Source of the DNA: Actinomycetota bacterium
Lineage (GTDB): Bacteria > Actinomycetota > Actinomycetes > Actinomycetales > Microbacteriaceae
Reading direction: 5' to 3'
Assembly (NCBI GenBank): GCA_016870695.1
Contig: VGAV01000099.1
Span: forward strand, 1-7,986
Length of the DNA: 7,986 bases
The position numbers and the translations under genes are program-made. The notes under the pieces are model-generated. The model saw only the letters and a program-made list of their open reading frames with translations. It did no database searches and was not told the DNA's origin. Positions 7,423 to 7,986 of the stretch are shown one piece after another. The first letter of the stretch is position 1; every line of letters begins with the position of its first letter.

Positions 7423-7986
7423 ATGGGCGCACAACTACGGGTCTATAAGCAGAAGATCAGCTCTGCTCAGACGACCAAGAAGATCACGAAGGCGATGGAG
7501 CTCATCGCTGCGTCGCGCATCCAGAAGGCGATGGCGCGTGTGCGCGCGGCGTCGCCCTTCGCGCGCGCCGTGACCAACGCGGTGTCGGCGGTGGCGACGC
7601 ACTCCAGCGTCGACCACCCGCTGACGACCGAGCGCGAGAACATCCGCCGGTCGGCCGTGGTGATCTTCACCTCCGACCGCGGCCTGGCGGGCGCGTTCAA
7701 CTCGCAGATCCTCCGTGAGGGCCTCGAGCTGACCGAGCTGCTGCGCAGTCAGGGCAAGGAGGTGGAGTTCTACCTCGTCGGTCGCAAGGCCGTCGGCTAC
7801 TTCCAGTTCCGCCGCATGGCCAGCAAGGCGCAGTGGACCGGTGACACGGACACCCCGCAGTTCTCGACGGCGGAGGAGATCTCCGCCGCGGTGCTCGAGG
7901 CCTACCGCCGCACCGGTGAGAACGACGGCGTCGACGAGATCCACCTCGTCTACAACCGTTTCGTCAGCATGATGACCCAGTCTCCC
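7423..7986 (+). CDS. atpG: ATP synthase F1 subunit gamma, 3'-truncated by the window end
   Basis: Gamma is the central rotor shaft that turns inside the alpha-beta hexamer and rests on the c-ring. The frame is open from the ATG at 7423 to the last base, giving 188 codons of an expected 290-300. The N-terminal helix is typical: [14 protein letters not shown] then [16 protein letters not shown] (17-32), followed by [11 protein letters not shown] (83-93), the family's GLCGxYN-like motif, and VYNRF (177-181). The C-terminal helix and the family's end signature lie outside the window. A weak GGA (7417-7419) precedes the ATG; coupling with atpA across 23 bases is likely. The segment GENDGVDE (166-173) is short where mycobacterial gamma carries a longer polar insertion. 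atpD and atpC are expected next. Confidence 0.96.
   Translation, partial: MGAQLRVYKQKISSAQTTKKITKAMELIAASRIQKAMARVRAASPFARAVTNAVSAVATHSSVDHPLTTERENIRRSAVVIFTSDRGLAGAFNSQILREGLELTELLRSQGKEVEFYLVGRKAVGYFQFRRMASKAQWTGDTDTPQFSTAEEISAAVLEAYRRTGENDGVDEIHLVYNRFVSMMTQSP

Overview
The window is a very GC-rich stretch of an actinobacterial chromosome, probably Micrococcales and perhaps Microbacteriaceae. The family-level placement is inferred from protein style and GC content, not from a search. All genes are on the + strand and tightly packed, with three start/stop overlaps. It carries the upstream part of the F-type ATP synthase locus in the gene order known from many Actinomycetota, for example Mycobacterium tuberculosis hemK/prmC - sua5 - rfe/wecA - small membrane protein - atpBEFHAG.

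Region 1 (1-3088) is the pre-atp block. It holds the 3' part of prmC (release-factor glutamine methyltransferase), a TsaC/Sua5-type threonylcarbamoyl-AMP synthase, a WecA/TagO-type polyprenyl-phosphate GlcNAc-1-phosphate transferase, and an AtpI-like four-helix membrane protein. The last three are joined by 4-base overlaps. The TsaC gene has a -10-like hexamer immediately before its ATG and no Shine-Dalgarno sequence, which suggests leaderless transcription. Region 2 (3089-3241) is the only sizeable intergenic gap. It has a candidate extended -10 promoter followed by a leader of about 105 nt with several inverted repeats, ahead of atpB.

Region 3 (3242-7986) is the ATP synthase operon: atpB (a, TTG start), atpE (c), atpF (b), atpH (delta), atpA (alpha) and the 5' part of atpG (gamma, running off the window). 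Subunits a, b and c form the membrane motor and stator, delta ties the stator to the catalytic head, and alpha and gamma belong to F1. The proton-path residues are intact. Lineage-specific details are a delta subunit whose N-terminal helical domain looks duplicated, an alpha subunit with a C-terminal tail of about 30 residues, an E/H swap in subunit a, separate (not fused) b and delta genes, and a short gamma loop.

I see no mobile element, CRISPR array, tRNA or rRNA gene, defence system or sign of recent transfer. This is conserved core genome. The points worth a second look are details of protein architecture and RNA structure, not a new accessory system. No gap exceeds 300 bases.
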